Assembly: GCA_036346225.1 (NCBI GenBank)
Contig: JARFIW010001177.1
Span: 2,016,501 to 2,080,500, forward strand
Reading direction: 5' to 3'
DNA from: Platerodrilus igneus
Lineage: Eukaryota; Arthropoda; Insecta; Coleoptera; Lycidae
Length of the DNA: 64,000 bases
The notes beneath the pieces were generated by a model, which saw only the letters and a program-made list of their open reading frames with translations, was not told the DNA's origin and made no database searches. Below are positions 1-11,390 of the stretch, in pieces (the stretch's first letter is position 1; every line of letters starts with the position of its first letter). The position numbers were made by a program, and so were the translations under genes.

Positions 1-89
1 ACTTAATCTTTAAAACTCATTGCCCTGAAGTTATCATTAGCGGCTTCTTTGCCTCGATCTTACATTTAATGTACATTTTATGTAATAAG

Positions 90-1680
90 TTGCTACGTAC
101 CAAGACGTAGCCGGAAAAAAAGTAAATACCAGGCTAAGTACCAACCGCAGAGAGTGGGGGGATACGCCTACATACCAAAAAACAAAAAATAATAAAGTAC
201 AGCGCCACGATTATCTATTAACACAAAAATAAATAAAGGACTCTGTACAAGCAAGCAAAATGAAAATAAATTAAGCGTTACTATTTTAAAGCAAACAATT
301 AGGTGATATGAACAATTCAATACATTAGATACGAAGTTCGCATTTCGTATTTACACAAAATATAATTAATCAGTAGCAAATAAAAACTGTGAAAGCTTTT
401 GTCAAGTGTTTTTAAAATTTCACCTAATACTTTTTATAAAATAACTAATTAGTAGGAAAGAATTAATGTGTTGAAGTTTTTGTCGAACGTTTTTAACATT
501 AGTAAAGCGAATAAACGTGTGCGTTCTTTTGGCACGCATCTTTAAAAATAGTACATCGCACCTGTAGAGCGATAGTATCGATTAGCGGCCACAAACAATA
601 ATTCTACGAAATCACGCTTCTACACCAAACGTTGATACGGAATATGCCATTGTCATACACAAAAGAAAACGAGCTGCATATCTGTAGGTGTCCAGATACT
701 TAGTTCGCAAGTCATCGGGGGTGCGTCAACACAGAAACGTCGCGGTATTCAGGATCTATTTACCCTGCCATCGTAACTGCAGCAGCTGGTCCACGGACAA
801 AAGCAGTTGGTCTACAAATAAAAGCAGTTGGTCTACATAAAGAAAAAACCCATTTGGCCTCCAGCAAAAATAAGCAATACACGCAAGACACGTCCTAGTT
901 GTCAAATAGAGAAAAACAAATGTGCATTGCTTTTGAAATACGGTGATGAATACTGTAGAAAATATTTCGACGTACAAGCTGTAGAACCAAATTGGCGGCT
1001 CCGTGGCGTAGTGGTATGTGTGTGACTACTACGCCCAAGGTCCCGGGTTCGAATCCCGACACGGTCCGCTTGAAAAATGTTAGGCGGGCATTTTTCACAA
1101 AAATACACCCTCGTTCGGATGAGAGGTAAAATGGAGGTCCCGTGTGTGAGTGTTGTCACGCACGTTAAAGATCCCTACCTTGCTTGGAACAGCAAGGGTT
1201 CGGCAAAATTCAAAATTTTCCAGGTAAAAAAAAACTCGCTTCCTGGCCAATGTAGTACCTTAGGGTGGAGCATTGGAAAATCAAATGTAATGTAGAACCA
1301 AATTCAACACTGGTTCACATAACACGAATTCGAACTGCAAATCCTCGCTTATCGAAGCGCGGTTGAAACTGAAAAACCCGGGTTTTATGGGATAGTGCGC
1401 GACCTTATTTCAACAAGGCTTTACATTGGAACAATAGAGAAACCATTATACGCGGTTGTAATGTACACCAAGATAACAGGTACCTAAAACAGTATATAAA
1501 CTATTTAATTGTCTTGTCGTTTCGAAATAAATAAATTCAAAATGAAAATTTGTAGAAAGCGTATTTATTATTAATTATGTTGAAAAATTTAACAGAATAC
1601 CGGATACCTAACACAAGGCATAGACTATTTAATTTATTGAATAATTTTCGTTTTAAAAGCAAAAGGGATTTGAGTTAACC
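90..1680 (+). repeat. Dispersed repeat family R, copy 1 (split by a SINE)
   Basis: Similar, on the opposite strand, to 54490-55705 over its whole length apart from the SINE at 994-1290. Both copies begin with a short hairpin (GCTACGT at 92-98 and ACGTAGC at 105-111). No credible coding capacity is seen; short ORFs are not conserved between copies. The right end breaks at about 1680, where the copy at 54490 continues differently and this one runs into the env end of the errantivirus remnant. Class unknown. Confidence 0.75.
994..1290 (+). mobile_element. tRNA-derived SINE, full-length copy 1
   Basis: The head carries a Pol III A box (TGGCGTAGTGG, from about 1002) and a B box (GGTTCGAATCC, about 1046-1056), as in tRNA genes, followed by an unrelated body of about 220 bp and a short A/T-rich end (TCAAATGTAA). 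A 14-bp target duplication TGTAGAACCAAATT flanks it (980-993 and 1291-1304). The homologous R copy at 54490-55705 has no SINE at this position, so it is an empty-site control. A second full-length copy lies at 61119-61414 on the other strand. The body contains CACGTTAAAGATCC, resembling a motif known from arthropod SINEs (inference). Confidence 0.93.
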
Positions 1681-1723
1681 TGGGAAATTTTAAAGCAAAA
1701 TTGAAACGTATCAAAGTATACAG

Positions 1724-3375
1724 CTACAACAATAACAAAATAATTAATAAAATTGTCCAGACACTAATATTAACATAGTGTAACTTTAGCACTTCTAGAA
1801 CGTCCGAATGTTCTTTGTAGCTGTACATTAACTTCACTGCGTGGTTAAGATCGTCGAGATCTAGATAAACCAGTTGCATCGCCTTCTGGATAATTTCTTG
1901 TCTTTGGTTTGAGAAATCTTGATTTGTAGTCGGGTGGGTTTGCAAATTCCTTTGTCACTGCTGTGCTTTGATATACCCGAGTAGTTTCTTTTTAATTTTA
2001 AGTAACAATCTTCATCTATAGTGATCACTTTGTTTTCAAGTAGGGCTAAACTATTTTCATCTCTGCTGCAGTTTGCGTTTGCTATCATTTCTTGCGAAAA
2101 TATAGCAATCCACTTGTTGTCCGTAATTTTCTGAACTTTAATTCAGTGATTTGTACCGATTTTGGCACACAATTCTTATAACGATTAGATAATCGTCAAA
2201 ATTGCACTTTGCAAAGCCTCTATGTTTAAATAATTGTTGTGGTGATTGATTGACGTAAGTATTGGCCCAGTGCCACTTCTTTGCATTTTATATTGGTGAA
2301 TCCGTACCTAAGTTCATTTAGGGAAAGAAACCCATTCTTATGGATAGTAACTTGATATTGACTATTAACCTCCCTGGGCGAAAACAAATAAATGATAATA
2401 ATTATAGAGGTTAATTTCTACAATTAGAATTTCTATTAAAAAAGTAATATCATGATTTTTTACGTAGCCTCTTACTATGGCTAATTTTTCAAATACAATA
2501 ATGTTAGATTCTGTTACTTCAAAAAGGTAATTTGCTATGGGTTATAAATGATTTGATTCCTAATAATTCGCTCAATAAATCAAGCGGTTCGGTAATACTA
2601 GCATGTAAGGTATTTAATTTAGCAAATGTTACAGCATTTTCTAGTGTGGCTAAAATCTGTTGAATTACTGCGAGGGTGGCTATATTTGGTTAAATATTGT
2701 TTTAAAGCTTATTAAATTCCACATCCCTAATATTCTGGGTTGTATGCTACCTTTAATAGATAATATTCTATTTGTTATACTCTCCTGGTTCTTGACTAAT
2801 TTTCGGAGGGTGCCATTAAATTTTAATATAGTTTATTGAGTTAAAGAAATTTGGTTTCTAACAACAGCTTTTATGTCATTCTGGTTGTCAGTCAATTGTT
2901 CTATTGCATTATCGTATAGTTCAGCATTTTGGTTATCTAAATTACCGTTGATAGTGTTTATAATATTACCTAATCCATTAAAATTTCTCTTTTCTGTCTT
3001 GTGATTTCGTCTATCGGTATTAATCGATTGAATCTCTCGTCCGTGTTCTTTACGATATTTTCCATTATACTTTTGTAGTTAAGCATTTCTGTTACATAGC
3101 CGTTTCCAAATTTGGCTGCGTGTATTGATTTCTTCAGTCTGTCATAATTGTCTTTAACTAAATAAATTTCTCGTTTTCATTCAGATAAATAAAATTTCTG
3201 TGCAAAAGTTCAGCAGTCTACTGTGTTCTCGCGCAGCCTTCCAATCTTACTGGTAGTATACAAGGGTAGTTTTTTAAGTCTCCTACTACTATTTCGTTGT
3301 CAGCGGCTCTACCTGGGTGGAGGTTGACCGTGAGTGCAATGGTTGTCCATCTGAAACTACAGGGTGGTTCTTTGA
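1724..3375 (-). pseudogene. env: Errantivirus-like env remnant
   Basis: Envelope gene relic of an insect gypsy-group element, read right to left. Near 2990-3000 there is a furin-like basic stretch (RQKR), followed after a frame change by a segment rich in N, D and Q (about 2860-2980) that resembles the region after the cleavage site in errantivirus and baculovirus F-type envelopes. Nearer the 3' end a cysteine-containing stretch (1861-2088) and a hydrophobic, membrane-spanning C-terminus (from WTILLIILLLL, about 1724-1760) follow. Reading frames change several times and stops are frequent, so no functional protein is encoded. The expected 3' LTR is missing: the sequence passes into repeat R just left of 1724. 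Identification rests on position after integrase and motif pattern; moderately sure. Confidence 0.68.
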
Positions 3376-3398
3376 ATATATATATATATATATATATT

Positions 3399-3435
<37 letters not shown>
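3376..3435. repeat. (AT)n microsatellite
   Basis: AT dinucleotide tract with one short interruption, lying between the integrase C-terminal remnant and the env remnant. Confidence 0.95.
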
Positions 3436-3438
<3 letters not shown>

Positions 3439-3646
3439 CATAGTTTTTCCATTATCTGCTACTGCTACATCTTTATTTAAAATCTTTTTGATTTTATACG
3501 GACCTAAAGTTCTAGGTGCCCGTTCTGTGTAGTTTACTTTTAAAATTTCTTTCATAAATCATCTACCCTACTACGATTTTGTTTGTATTGACGTTTTCAT
3601 TATGAGTTTTTGTAATGCGTTCCTTGCCGTTGTCTAGTTTATTTTT
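3436..3646 (-). pseudogene. pol: Errantivirus integrase C-terminal (GPY-type) fragment
   Basis: Minus-strand translation shows LGPYKIKKIL followed by VADNGKT, matching the GPY/F module at the C-terminus of Ty3/Gypsy integrases. It continues the integrase found at 5250-6235 and is separated from it only by the non-LTR insertion 3658-5238 and its target duplication. At least one stop is present. It directly precedes env, the usual errantivirus order. Confidence 0.75.
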
Positions 3647-3657
3647 GACGTTATTAT

Positions 3658-5238
3658 CATCATCAATAGGTCTTCAGTCTCATAACTGGTTGGACGTGAA
3701 CCTCCATTGTTTCCTATTCTGAGTTAACTTACACATTTCCCTGAAATTCCGACCGCCTACATATTTTACTATCTGTGTGCAATATATTACGCAGTATGTC
3801 CTATCATCCCATCTCTCCCATTTTTTACTGTTTTTCATACATTTTTGTTTCCCCTACCATTTCGAGAACCACTTTGTTCGTTACTTTGTCTGTCCATGAT
3901 ATCTTCATCGTGCGTTTGTAGCATCACATTTTACAGTAGTTCACCTTTTTTCTGTCCGCTTCTTCCACTGTCCACGTTTCACATCCGTACGGTGCTGTGC
4001 TCCACACATATGTTTTCAGCAATCTTTTCCTTGTTTCTACGTTTGTTGCCTTTGAGCATAGTAGTTGCTTTTCTAGTTAAATGCAGTTTGCGCTAATTTT
4101 TGTTTTATATCCTTTGTACTCTTCTCATCTTGTGTTGTTTTACTTCTTAGGTAGCAAAAATCTTTAACCTCATGTAAGTTGTCGTTTCCTATTTGAATTC
4201 TGATATTTGACTTATTCACCTCTCCTTTACATAATATTACTTTAGTTTTATTTATGTTAATTTTCATACCGTGTCAATCTGTTAGAACTGTTTTTCTTTC
4301 ATTAAGAGCTGCTTCTTACTCTTCCTTGTTAGATGCTAATAACGCTATATGATCTGCAAATCTAAGCATACAAATCGCTCTTCTTGCATAATAATTCCAA
4401 ATGTCTTTCTGCATTTGACAGTATTCATTGCCTCTTCGATATATAAGTTAAAAATTAATGGATATATATGGCACATTCCTGTCTCAATCCTTTCCTAATA
4501 TTTAATTCGCTACGTTCCTGCTCTAATTCTATTATCGCTGTTTGTTCTTTGTATAAGCTATGTACTATTCGTCAATCCGTATAACACATTCCAAGCATTC
4601 TGAGCATTTCGCATATTTTTTCCCATTTTACACTGCCGAAACCACATCTAATATTCCTTCCTTTGATCCTGTATGAATTACCCTAAAGTCGTCACTCCAA
4701 AAATCTCGTGCCTCAAGTCATGTAACTTTGCTAATCCCTAGTATATCTAATGCTAGCCTATTCATTTTAATTTTTAGATTCTTTAGCTTACCTAATTACT
4801 TCATGCTTCTGACATTCTACACTCCGATTTGCAAAATATTGCCAGCTTTTCCTTAAACTTGTCGAACACATCCTCTGAAGTAGTCCCCTCCCGGAGATCC
4901 ATTGAGGGACTACTTTAACTCCGGAATCTTTTACCGCAGAGGAAGCCATTATTTTAAAACATTTTCAATATGTTGTGTACTTGGAATGTAATGTTGAGGT
5001 TTTCTGTTGCTTTCCACATCGCAGTAGTGTGTCCTAGAGTGCCATAGCGACCACCCACTCTAAGTACCAAAAGAGCTGCTGTCCTCTCTCGGGGACCTGT
5101 CAGTCGGGTTCCTCACTAAAGACCCTACTAATTTAGTTAAACTTATAGTTCCGCTCTTTAGCTTACTGAAACACGTTAGTCATTCTACCAGCTTTAGTAT
5201 TTTAGAACTCCTTCAAGGTTCAGGTTTGTTCAGAAAGG
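3658..5238 (-). mobile_element. Non-LTR retrotransposon copy 1, internally deleted, inserted in integrase
   Basis: An 11-bp target duplication GACGTTATTAT flanks it (3647-3657 and 5239-5249). On the minus strand it begins with an untranslated leader shared with the copy at 51225 (about 5020-5238), then the start of an APE-type endonuclease domain (about 4700-4860). After an internal deletion come RT segments: a KGLRQECA-like block, FADH (about 4349-4360) where YADD/FADD is usual, then a thumb-like region (4073-4267), and decayed C-terminal coding sequence. The 3' end has a short GAT/ATG-repeat tail instead of poly(A). Length 1.58 kb against 3-6 kb for a complete element. The clade (RTE-, CR1- or R1-like) is not settled from sequence alone. 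Confidence 0.87.
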
Positions 5239-5249
5239 GACGTTATTAT

Positions 5250-6235
5250 AAGTGACTTTTAATTTTTGTAATTTTTAGTGTACTGTTGGTATCATTTTTA
5301 TTGTGGTGTATGTTATAAGGATTGCGAGAATTTGAGTATCCTAATGTTAATTTAAGGGAGTAAAAATAGTTGAAGAATGAGTTGTATTGTTATAAGCAAC
5401 TAGGGTGTCTGACATTGGATTGGTAACAAGTTCCTTCTTGTAAGTTAGTCTTAAAAGTCTGATCTGTTCTAATACTTTCATACGTAGTCGTTCAATTATT
5501 CCGGATGATTTTCTGTAATAAAATGGATTCTTATTTTCTACAGTTCCGGAGTATTCTGTATAGTCTAGTTTCTGAATTCACTTTCACTATCTGAAGTTAC
5601 TGATTGAGAAATAACGTATAATGTAGAGTACTGTAAAAATCCTTGAAGAACATCGATATTATTTATTGAAGTAATGGGTATCGCTTAACCTGCTTTTGTA
5701 AATGCGTCTACAATTGATAAAAATTCTGAGCTTCTACTACCAAAGTGTCTGCATGTATTTTCTGAGAAAGTTTGACGGGTGTTAGTATTAAGGGTACTTT
5801 TGGTGGCGATCAATCGTATTTTGCACTGTCACATAGTTCGCATTGATGAATAAAATCCGTAATTAATTCTTTCATGTCATTAAAATAATATTTCTGTATT
5901 AGTTGCTTTAGGGTTTTGTTTATTCTACGATGAATTGTCTTACTTTCGTGTTGGTTGCGAATTATGTCGTATATTTTATCTGGATTATTCAAAGTAATTA
6001 GGGTTCGTGTGCAAATCTCTAGACCTAAGTTATTAAATGATCGAATATATAATTGCATTAAATACAGACGTTCTGCAGTAAAACAAAGGTAGAAACGTTT
6101 TTTCTCCGGGGTATATGTTTTCAAAATTTTAACTATTTGATCCTCGTTGTCATCTTTCGTTATTTGAATGTGATATATTTTCCTATTGTCTGTTTCCGTG
6201 TATTTTACGGGTTCAGTGTTGGTTAAGACTTGCAT
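5250..6235 (-). pseudogene. pol: Errantivirus integrase (zinc-binding and core part)
   Basis: Integrase part of a gypsy-group pol. The N-terminal HHCC-type zinc module is visible in 5810-5945 (minus-strand segments TIHRRINKTL and FIHQCELCDSAKYD). Leftwards, with stops and frame changes, come core-like pieces: one resembling the segment around the catalytic Glu (SGIIERL, about 5440-5520) and one resembling AYNNTTHSST with FTPLKL (about 5330-5400). The non-LTR element interrupts it at 5239. Not functional: several stops, and the catalytic Asp residues are not cleanly readable. Confidence 0.82.
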
Positions 6236-6329
6236 AACTATAAATTGGTTTGGTTTTGTATATGGCTTTGTTTAGAATTTTAATTGCAGTTTTTGGTTCA
6301 TCGTTTTGAGTTGAATGTATAGTTTCGAT

Positions 6330-7830
6330 TTAGTCTGGGTCGCCTGAGTCTTTTCTCGTCTCGGTTTCGTCTACATTACCTGCAACTGACTCGGTCTCTA
6401 TGGCGTTGACTAGTATTCGGCTCCATGCGTCCGCATTATTGTTATACATTCCTTTCTTATATATGAACTCGTAATCATACCTCTCTAATCTAATCCTCCA
6501 TCTTTGTAATTTTGAGTTAGGTTCCTTTAGTATATATAACCACACTAATGGTCTATGGTCTGTGTATATACAGAATTTTCTTTCGTATAGGTATGGCCAA
6601 TAATATGTTGTTGACCAAATAATGGCTAACAGTTCATTTTCAATAGTGCAGTACTTTTGTTCTCTCTCATTTAATGTCGGTGATACGTTACTAATTGGTT
6701 TATCGCTATCTACTTTGCATTGACTCCATACTGCGCTTAAAGCAGCTTTGGATGCGTCTGTTGTTAATATAAAGGGCTTTGAAAAATCAGGGTACTTCAA
6801 AGGGTAATTCGTAAGAATACACTTGACTTTCTCTACTGTTTTAATAAATTCCGGTGCATGTTCGATTTTATGACCTTTTCTTAAACAATTCGTTAGTGGT
6901 TTAGTTATATGTGCATAACCTTAAACGAATTTTCTATAATATCCACAGAGTTCTAAAAATCTTTTTATTTTGTTTTTCGTTTTTGGTAAGGGGTAGTTTA
7001 TACGGCGTTTGTCTTATCTAGGTTTGGCATAATACCTTGTGGCGTTATTATGTGTCCCACGAATGCTACCTCATTTTGCAAAAATTTACTCTTATTCAAT
7101 TGTACTTTAAGGTAAGCTTTTCTTAGACACTCAAAGACTATTTGTAGTCGCTCAATGTGTTCATTGAGTGACGTTGAATATACAATTATTTCGTCAAGAT
7201 ACACAAGGACATTTTTCGTTGTGAATTCCCTTCAAAATATTATCCATAACTCTCTGAAACGTGGTGGGTGCGTTCTTTAAGCCAAATAGCATGCGCTTGT
7301 ATTAATAGTGTCCTGTGGGTGTATTGAAAGCGGTTTCGGTCATGTCTTTTTCATCCATTTCCATCTGCTGGTAACCTGAGGCGAGGTCTAACGTCGAAAA
7401 GTTTTCCTAGCTTGTCCAATTCTCTGCGATATTTGGTAATGGGTACTTATCCTGTATAGTCTTCTCGTTGAATTTCCTCAATCGATAACCATTCGGTATT
7501 TGCATTTGCTTGAAGTTTCTAATTTTTTTGGTACGATTAGTAAAGGACTATTCCGTGCTGAATTTGTGTGCTAAATAATGTCTTGGTTTAATACGTCGGC
7601 TACCTGTGTATCTCCTTCTTCATGACTCGCTTGAGGTAGTCTATACGCTTTGGTGAAGATCGGTTTCTAATCTGTTAGTTGAATACTACGTTTGACTGTG
7701 TTGGTGAAAGTGAAAGGTATTCCTTCACAATGAAATATATCTCTGTATTCAAAACATAAATCTTTTATTGCTCTCTCTTCTTCGGTTTAATATCATCATT
7801 GAAACGAATGTTAATTAAATTTTCTTTTAA
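6330..7830 (-). pseudogene. pol: Errantivirus reverse transcriptase and RNase H
   Basis: Minus-strand remains of gypsy-group RT and RNase H. RT pieces from right to left: connection to protease (about 7770-7830), a fingers segment with PLLIVPKK (about 7540), a motif B-like piece [17 protein letters not shown] (about 7220-7290) and the catalytic box as YLDEIIVYS (about 7175-7204), where YLDDI is usual, so the second Asp reads Glu. RNase H occupies 6330-6800 as one open stretch: TTDASKAALSAV, ENELLAIIW and YTDHRPLVWL follow the family order and keep several acidic residues. Frameshifts and stops separate the blocks, so this is a pseudogene, though the RNase H stretch is still open for 156 codons. 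Confidence 0.92.
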
Positions 7831-8382
7831 CATTTTATTATAATCTATGGGATTTCGTCGATTTCCATTTCACCAAAGTTTAATTCTTCCACTTCTAATA
7901 GTGTCGTTAAAGATACTTCTATGGGGTAGTTGTTTGTATTAAAAATCGTCGTAACTAGTGTTTCAACTCACTGTTAAATGACACGTCTTTATTATTTCTA
8001 CATCGCTTTTTGAATGTACTAAAACGTTTACTTGTTTTTCTGTCCTAGGTTCGATTGTGTATTTATGATCGGTTTGGTTATTACTGTTTTAAAATTCAAT
8101 TGGTATTTGCCCGTGTTTTGTTTTTAATAGACGATTTTTTTATATCAATATCTGCTCCTAATCTTCATAAAAGGTCTATGCTTATCAATCCGTCGTATTT
8201 ATCGTTAAATTTAAAGATATAATATTTGTGTTTCATTGTTACATCAAAAGTTTTTGGTTTTTCTCTTAGAATTTACGCCGAATATCGACCATGTTCGGTT
8301 GCGTGCTGATTGAACTTGGGTTTGTTATTCGTCCAGGTTTTTTACAAGTCGAATTAAATGTAGGTTTGAGAAATTGTCGAAA
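7831..8382 (-). pseudogene. pol: Errantivirus protease region
   Basis: Between gag and RT, the minus strand shows a decayed retropepsin-like region. The clearest piece (about 8130-8235) reads FKFNDKYDGLI and, after a stop, RLGADIDIK, matching the C-terminal strand and ILG-type segment of gypsy-group proteases. The DTG active-site motif is not clear and stops are present. Assignment rests on this segment plus its place in the gag-pro-RT order. Confidence 0.6.
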
Positions 8383-9287
8383 TTAATTGTTAAAATTTGA
8401 ATTGTTAAAGTTTGTATTATTAAGACTCAAATGATTTGTCGATGTGTTAAATGATATAAATTTAATTTGTGTCGGTATTGGTCTTCTCGCTTGTATAGTT
8501 TTAGTTAGTTGATGGTTTTTATTAGTATTCGGATTGTAAATTCCGTTCCTATAATACATGACATTTTCTTCCTGTATTATTAAATTCATAGCTTTATTTA
8601 CACTTTGTGAGTTTTTAAATCTAATTTTATTTGATAATCGTTCGCGTAGCGCGTTTGTAAGCGTATCCAAAGCCATTTCGGAATACATTTTGGTTTTAAT
8701 TAAACGTATTTTAGAATCGGCTTTTTCTGAGTTAAATTTGATCAGAAACAAACTTCTTACATCTTTGGTGTCATGCTAAATTGGCCCGATGATTGATTAC
8801 TTTCCATTTGTAAATTTAATAAATCCTTATCTAAACACCTAAAACTTCTTTAATCACCAAAATAAGTAATCAATATCTTCTTATAAACTTCCCGGCCATT
8901 TAAATCATCTCTGCTCGCAAATAAAATTAATGCTCTCTCTGTAGACTTACGTAAAATTAACTTTAGCAGCCACATATTCTTTTCTATTTCTTCTTGTTTA
9001 TAAAAAGTTTTCAAAAATGTTTTGCAAGCTGTGATAAAAATTTCTATCATAGCTTGATTATCGTCATACGCAGGAATCGAATCTGGATAGAACCTTAAAT
9101 TATCTGAATTCATGTTGCTTGTATTATTATTCTCTGTTCGTTTAGTCAAATTTTTACTAAAATTATTTAAGGAATTGTTTACTAACTCTGTTACTTCAAT
9201 TTTGAATAATGTTAGCTTACTAAGTTCAGTTGAAGTCTCATAAATTTCAGACATTCTCTGATTAATTGTTGCAATAATAAAATGCAC
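8383..9287 (-). pseudogene. gag: Errantivirus-like gag
   Basis: Two minus-strand open stretches (9287-8850, 145 codons; 8751-8383, 122 codons) are separated by a stop and a frame change. The first has a capsid-like segment (RFYPDSIPAYDDNQAMIEIF, then KSTERALILF), and the second the helical piece LRERLSNKIRFKNSQS followed by an N/S/T-rich tail. This pattern fits gag of gypsy-group insect elements. No CCHC zinc knuckle is seen. The gene lies directly upstream of the protease remnant, as expected. Confidence 0.75.
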
Positions 9288-9972
9288 ATAAAAACCTTTT
9301 AACGGTCAATTCTTATTCAATTGAAAAAGGTTAAGATAAATGAAGTATAGGTACTCAATATAATTTGATTGCTTGTTCCATAGTCTTTCTTCTGTATTGG
9401 ATTCTGTCGGGTTTGAACTACGTCCAATTTTAGTGTTCTCTTCCAGCAAAAAATTGAAGTTCACGGGTACCAGTTTTTGACTTTAAAAACTCTGGTGCCC
9501 CTCTGGAATACGTTTTAACCGCACCAAGTAGATTTTGGGTCCTTGGGGACTTCTTCTTAAAAGGTTTATTTCCAAAAACACAACTACCAAATTATTTTAT
9601 TTTGTTAATTAACAAATGACTTGTTTTGTTCACAATAGACTTGGATGCTTATATTCTTTAAGCACAAATTAAATTCAATGGAAAATATTGCAATTCAATA
9701 TTTAATAATTAATAATGAGTAGCTTGAACACCAAACAATGTTAACATTATGTAATTTGAAGGCGTAGTAGACGCCTCGGAGATCGTGACGTGGTAGATGC
9801 TTAGGATATGGCACGTTGCGAACGCTTCGGCGATGGTAAGGTGGTGAACTTTACGAAGATGACAACGTAGACGCTTTGGTAGTGGCGACGGGTCCAACAG
9901 CACAACGCCGATGCGTCCTACTTTGAATTGTATGTAGTTCTTCCCGTATTTAGCTAATGGATAGGTGCACCA
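9288..9972 (-). other. Region upstream of gag; possible degraded 5' LTR or leader
   Basis: No gene is recognised. By position this should hold the 5' LTR and leader of the minus-strand errantivirus element, but no repeat partner exists in the window to define an LTR. A minus-strand AATATAAG box near 9650 could be a promoter TATA. 9765-9900 contains three loose repeats of a GACGC(C/T)T(C/T)GG-type unit. Confidence 0.3.
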
Positions 9973-10620
9973 CTAAATTCGATTTACAAATAAAGTTCTA
10001 CACAATAATACTCTATCAGTACTCCCTTGTACATAGTTATTTGTAAAATCTAACGGCAATCTGTTGTTCTGGAACCCGTCACGCTCCAAAAGTATTGGAC
10101 GAACTAGGCAAGGTAAAACTAGAGATACACACTCGAACTCATTATTGCCTACTTTAAAAGTTAGAAAAACTTGTTCTTTAACATCGACTATTTTATACCC
10201 CAAAGCTATCATGATATTAACGCATTTTGCTGGCATCTTGAAAATTGTAGAACCCCCTTGCAATAATTCGGTATTAAAAAATACTCGCTAATTTCTGTTA
10301 CGTAATTACTTGAATCGATCGGCAACAAACACTTTTACCCTCTACCTCAATACTTATGAAGCAAAATACATTCCGTCAACTTCATTACGTTACCTTTATG
10401 TCTTATTACCTTACAGTCAGAATCAGATTTCCTCTGCAGACACATTTCAAGACCAAATTACACCTCTATCCGTATACATCCTTCCTAAACATCAATTGCC
10501 TTGTAACAAATCATCCACGAAATTTTCTTCTATTCCTTACTGAAATAATAACTACAAAACTCCCCATCACTACTAACCTGCGACTGTACCAAAACACGAC
10601 AACAGCAAAACACGATTGAT
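9973..10620 (-). pseudogene. pol: Protease remnant of a second gypsy-type element
   Basis: The open part (10263-9973, 96 codons) reads QVFLTFKVGNNEFECVSL followed by RPILLERDGFQNNRLPLDF, which follows the flap-to-C-terminus pattern of gypsy-type retropepsins (core, ILG-like box, then a closing hydrophobic strand). ILLERD stands where ILGxD is usual. Upstream, in broken frames to about 10620, more related sequence is likely. It is not part of the neighbouring errantivirus pol, which has its own protease region at 7831-8382, so a second element contributed this piece. Confidence 0.5.
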
Positions 10621-10734
10621 TTGAACATTAACTTGGTACCCTCACAACAAGAAGCACACGTATACCATAACGGAGGATTTAAATGGCCGCGAAGAAGATA
10701 AGACGACGAAAAGAGCGAGAACAAGGCAGAAACA

Positions 10735-10753
10735 GTATATATATATATCATAT

Positions 10754-10832
<79 letters not shown>
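10735..10832. repeat. (AT)n microsatellite, about 98 bp
   Basis: Almost pure AT dinucleotides with a few interruptions at its left end. It borders the LTR at 10838. Confidence 0.97.
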
Positions 10833-10837
<5 letters not shown>

Positions 10838-11370
10838 TTAAAGCAGGCTACTACTACCGCGTTTCACTAATTTAAAACAAGTAATAACAAAAGTCATTAT
10901 TACTCACTGTTCACAAGTCTAATTAACAGTATATGCCTTATTTATAGATGTTTTCAGTTCAATTAACAATGTAGCACTATCACACTAATGCTATTTACAA
11001 GCACTGATATCTTCTTAAACTAATTCTCAACCATAGGTTTATTAACAACACTAACACTACTATAATTTATTTATTACACTTTCGTCTATTTATGTACAGT
11101 TGTTGGTACAATATACACCTTCACATAATACAAATTAATGTTTATTCTTGGACTTCCAAAAGCTTAACTATTTAACTTTACACGATATAATTTATATTCG
11201 ACATTCTGATATAGACTAACTTTGTACTTTCGCATCGGTCTTATTTATACACTGAATTAAAAGGATGATTCATAATCCAGTAATTGCTAGAAAATTCTCG
11301 GTCCCTAGAAAATATAAAGCGCTTACGGCGCTGGTGTGTTTGACGAGTTGCCTAATAGTAGCTCGTAACA
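10838..11370. mobile_element. LTR of the 0.55-kb gypsy-type family (copy 1)
   Basis: Homologous along its length to the solo LTR at 56231-56808, which fixes the family's ends as TG...CA. Here the left end is mutated (TTAAAGCAGGC for TGTAGCGGGC) and the right end reads GTAACA. Both sides are (AT)n. It could be the 5' LTR of the element that left the protease piece at 9973-10620, or a solo LTR; orientation is not resolved. Confidence 0.75.
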
Positions 11371-11371
11371 C

Positions 11372-11390
11372 TATATATATATATATATAT
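11372..11390. repeat. (AT)n tract
   Basis: Short AT tract separating the LTR from the Penelope-like element. Confidence 0.9.

Noticed and set aside
994..1067. tRNA gene suggested by perfect A and B boxes
   Set aside because: The tRNA-like part is the head of a 297-bp SINE with target duplications, and the same head and body recur at 61119-61414.
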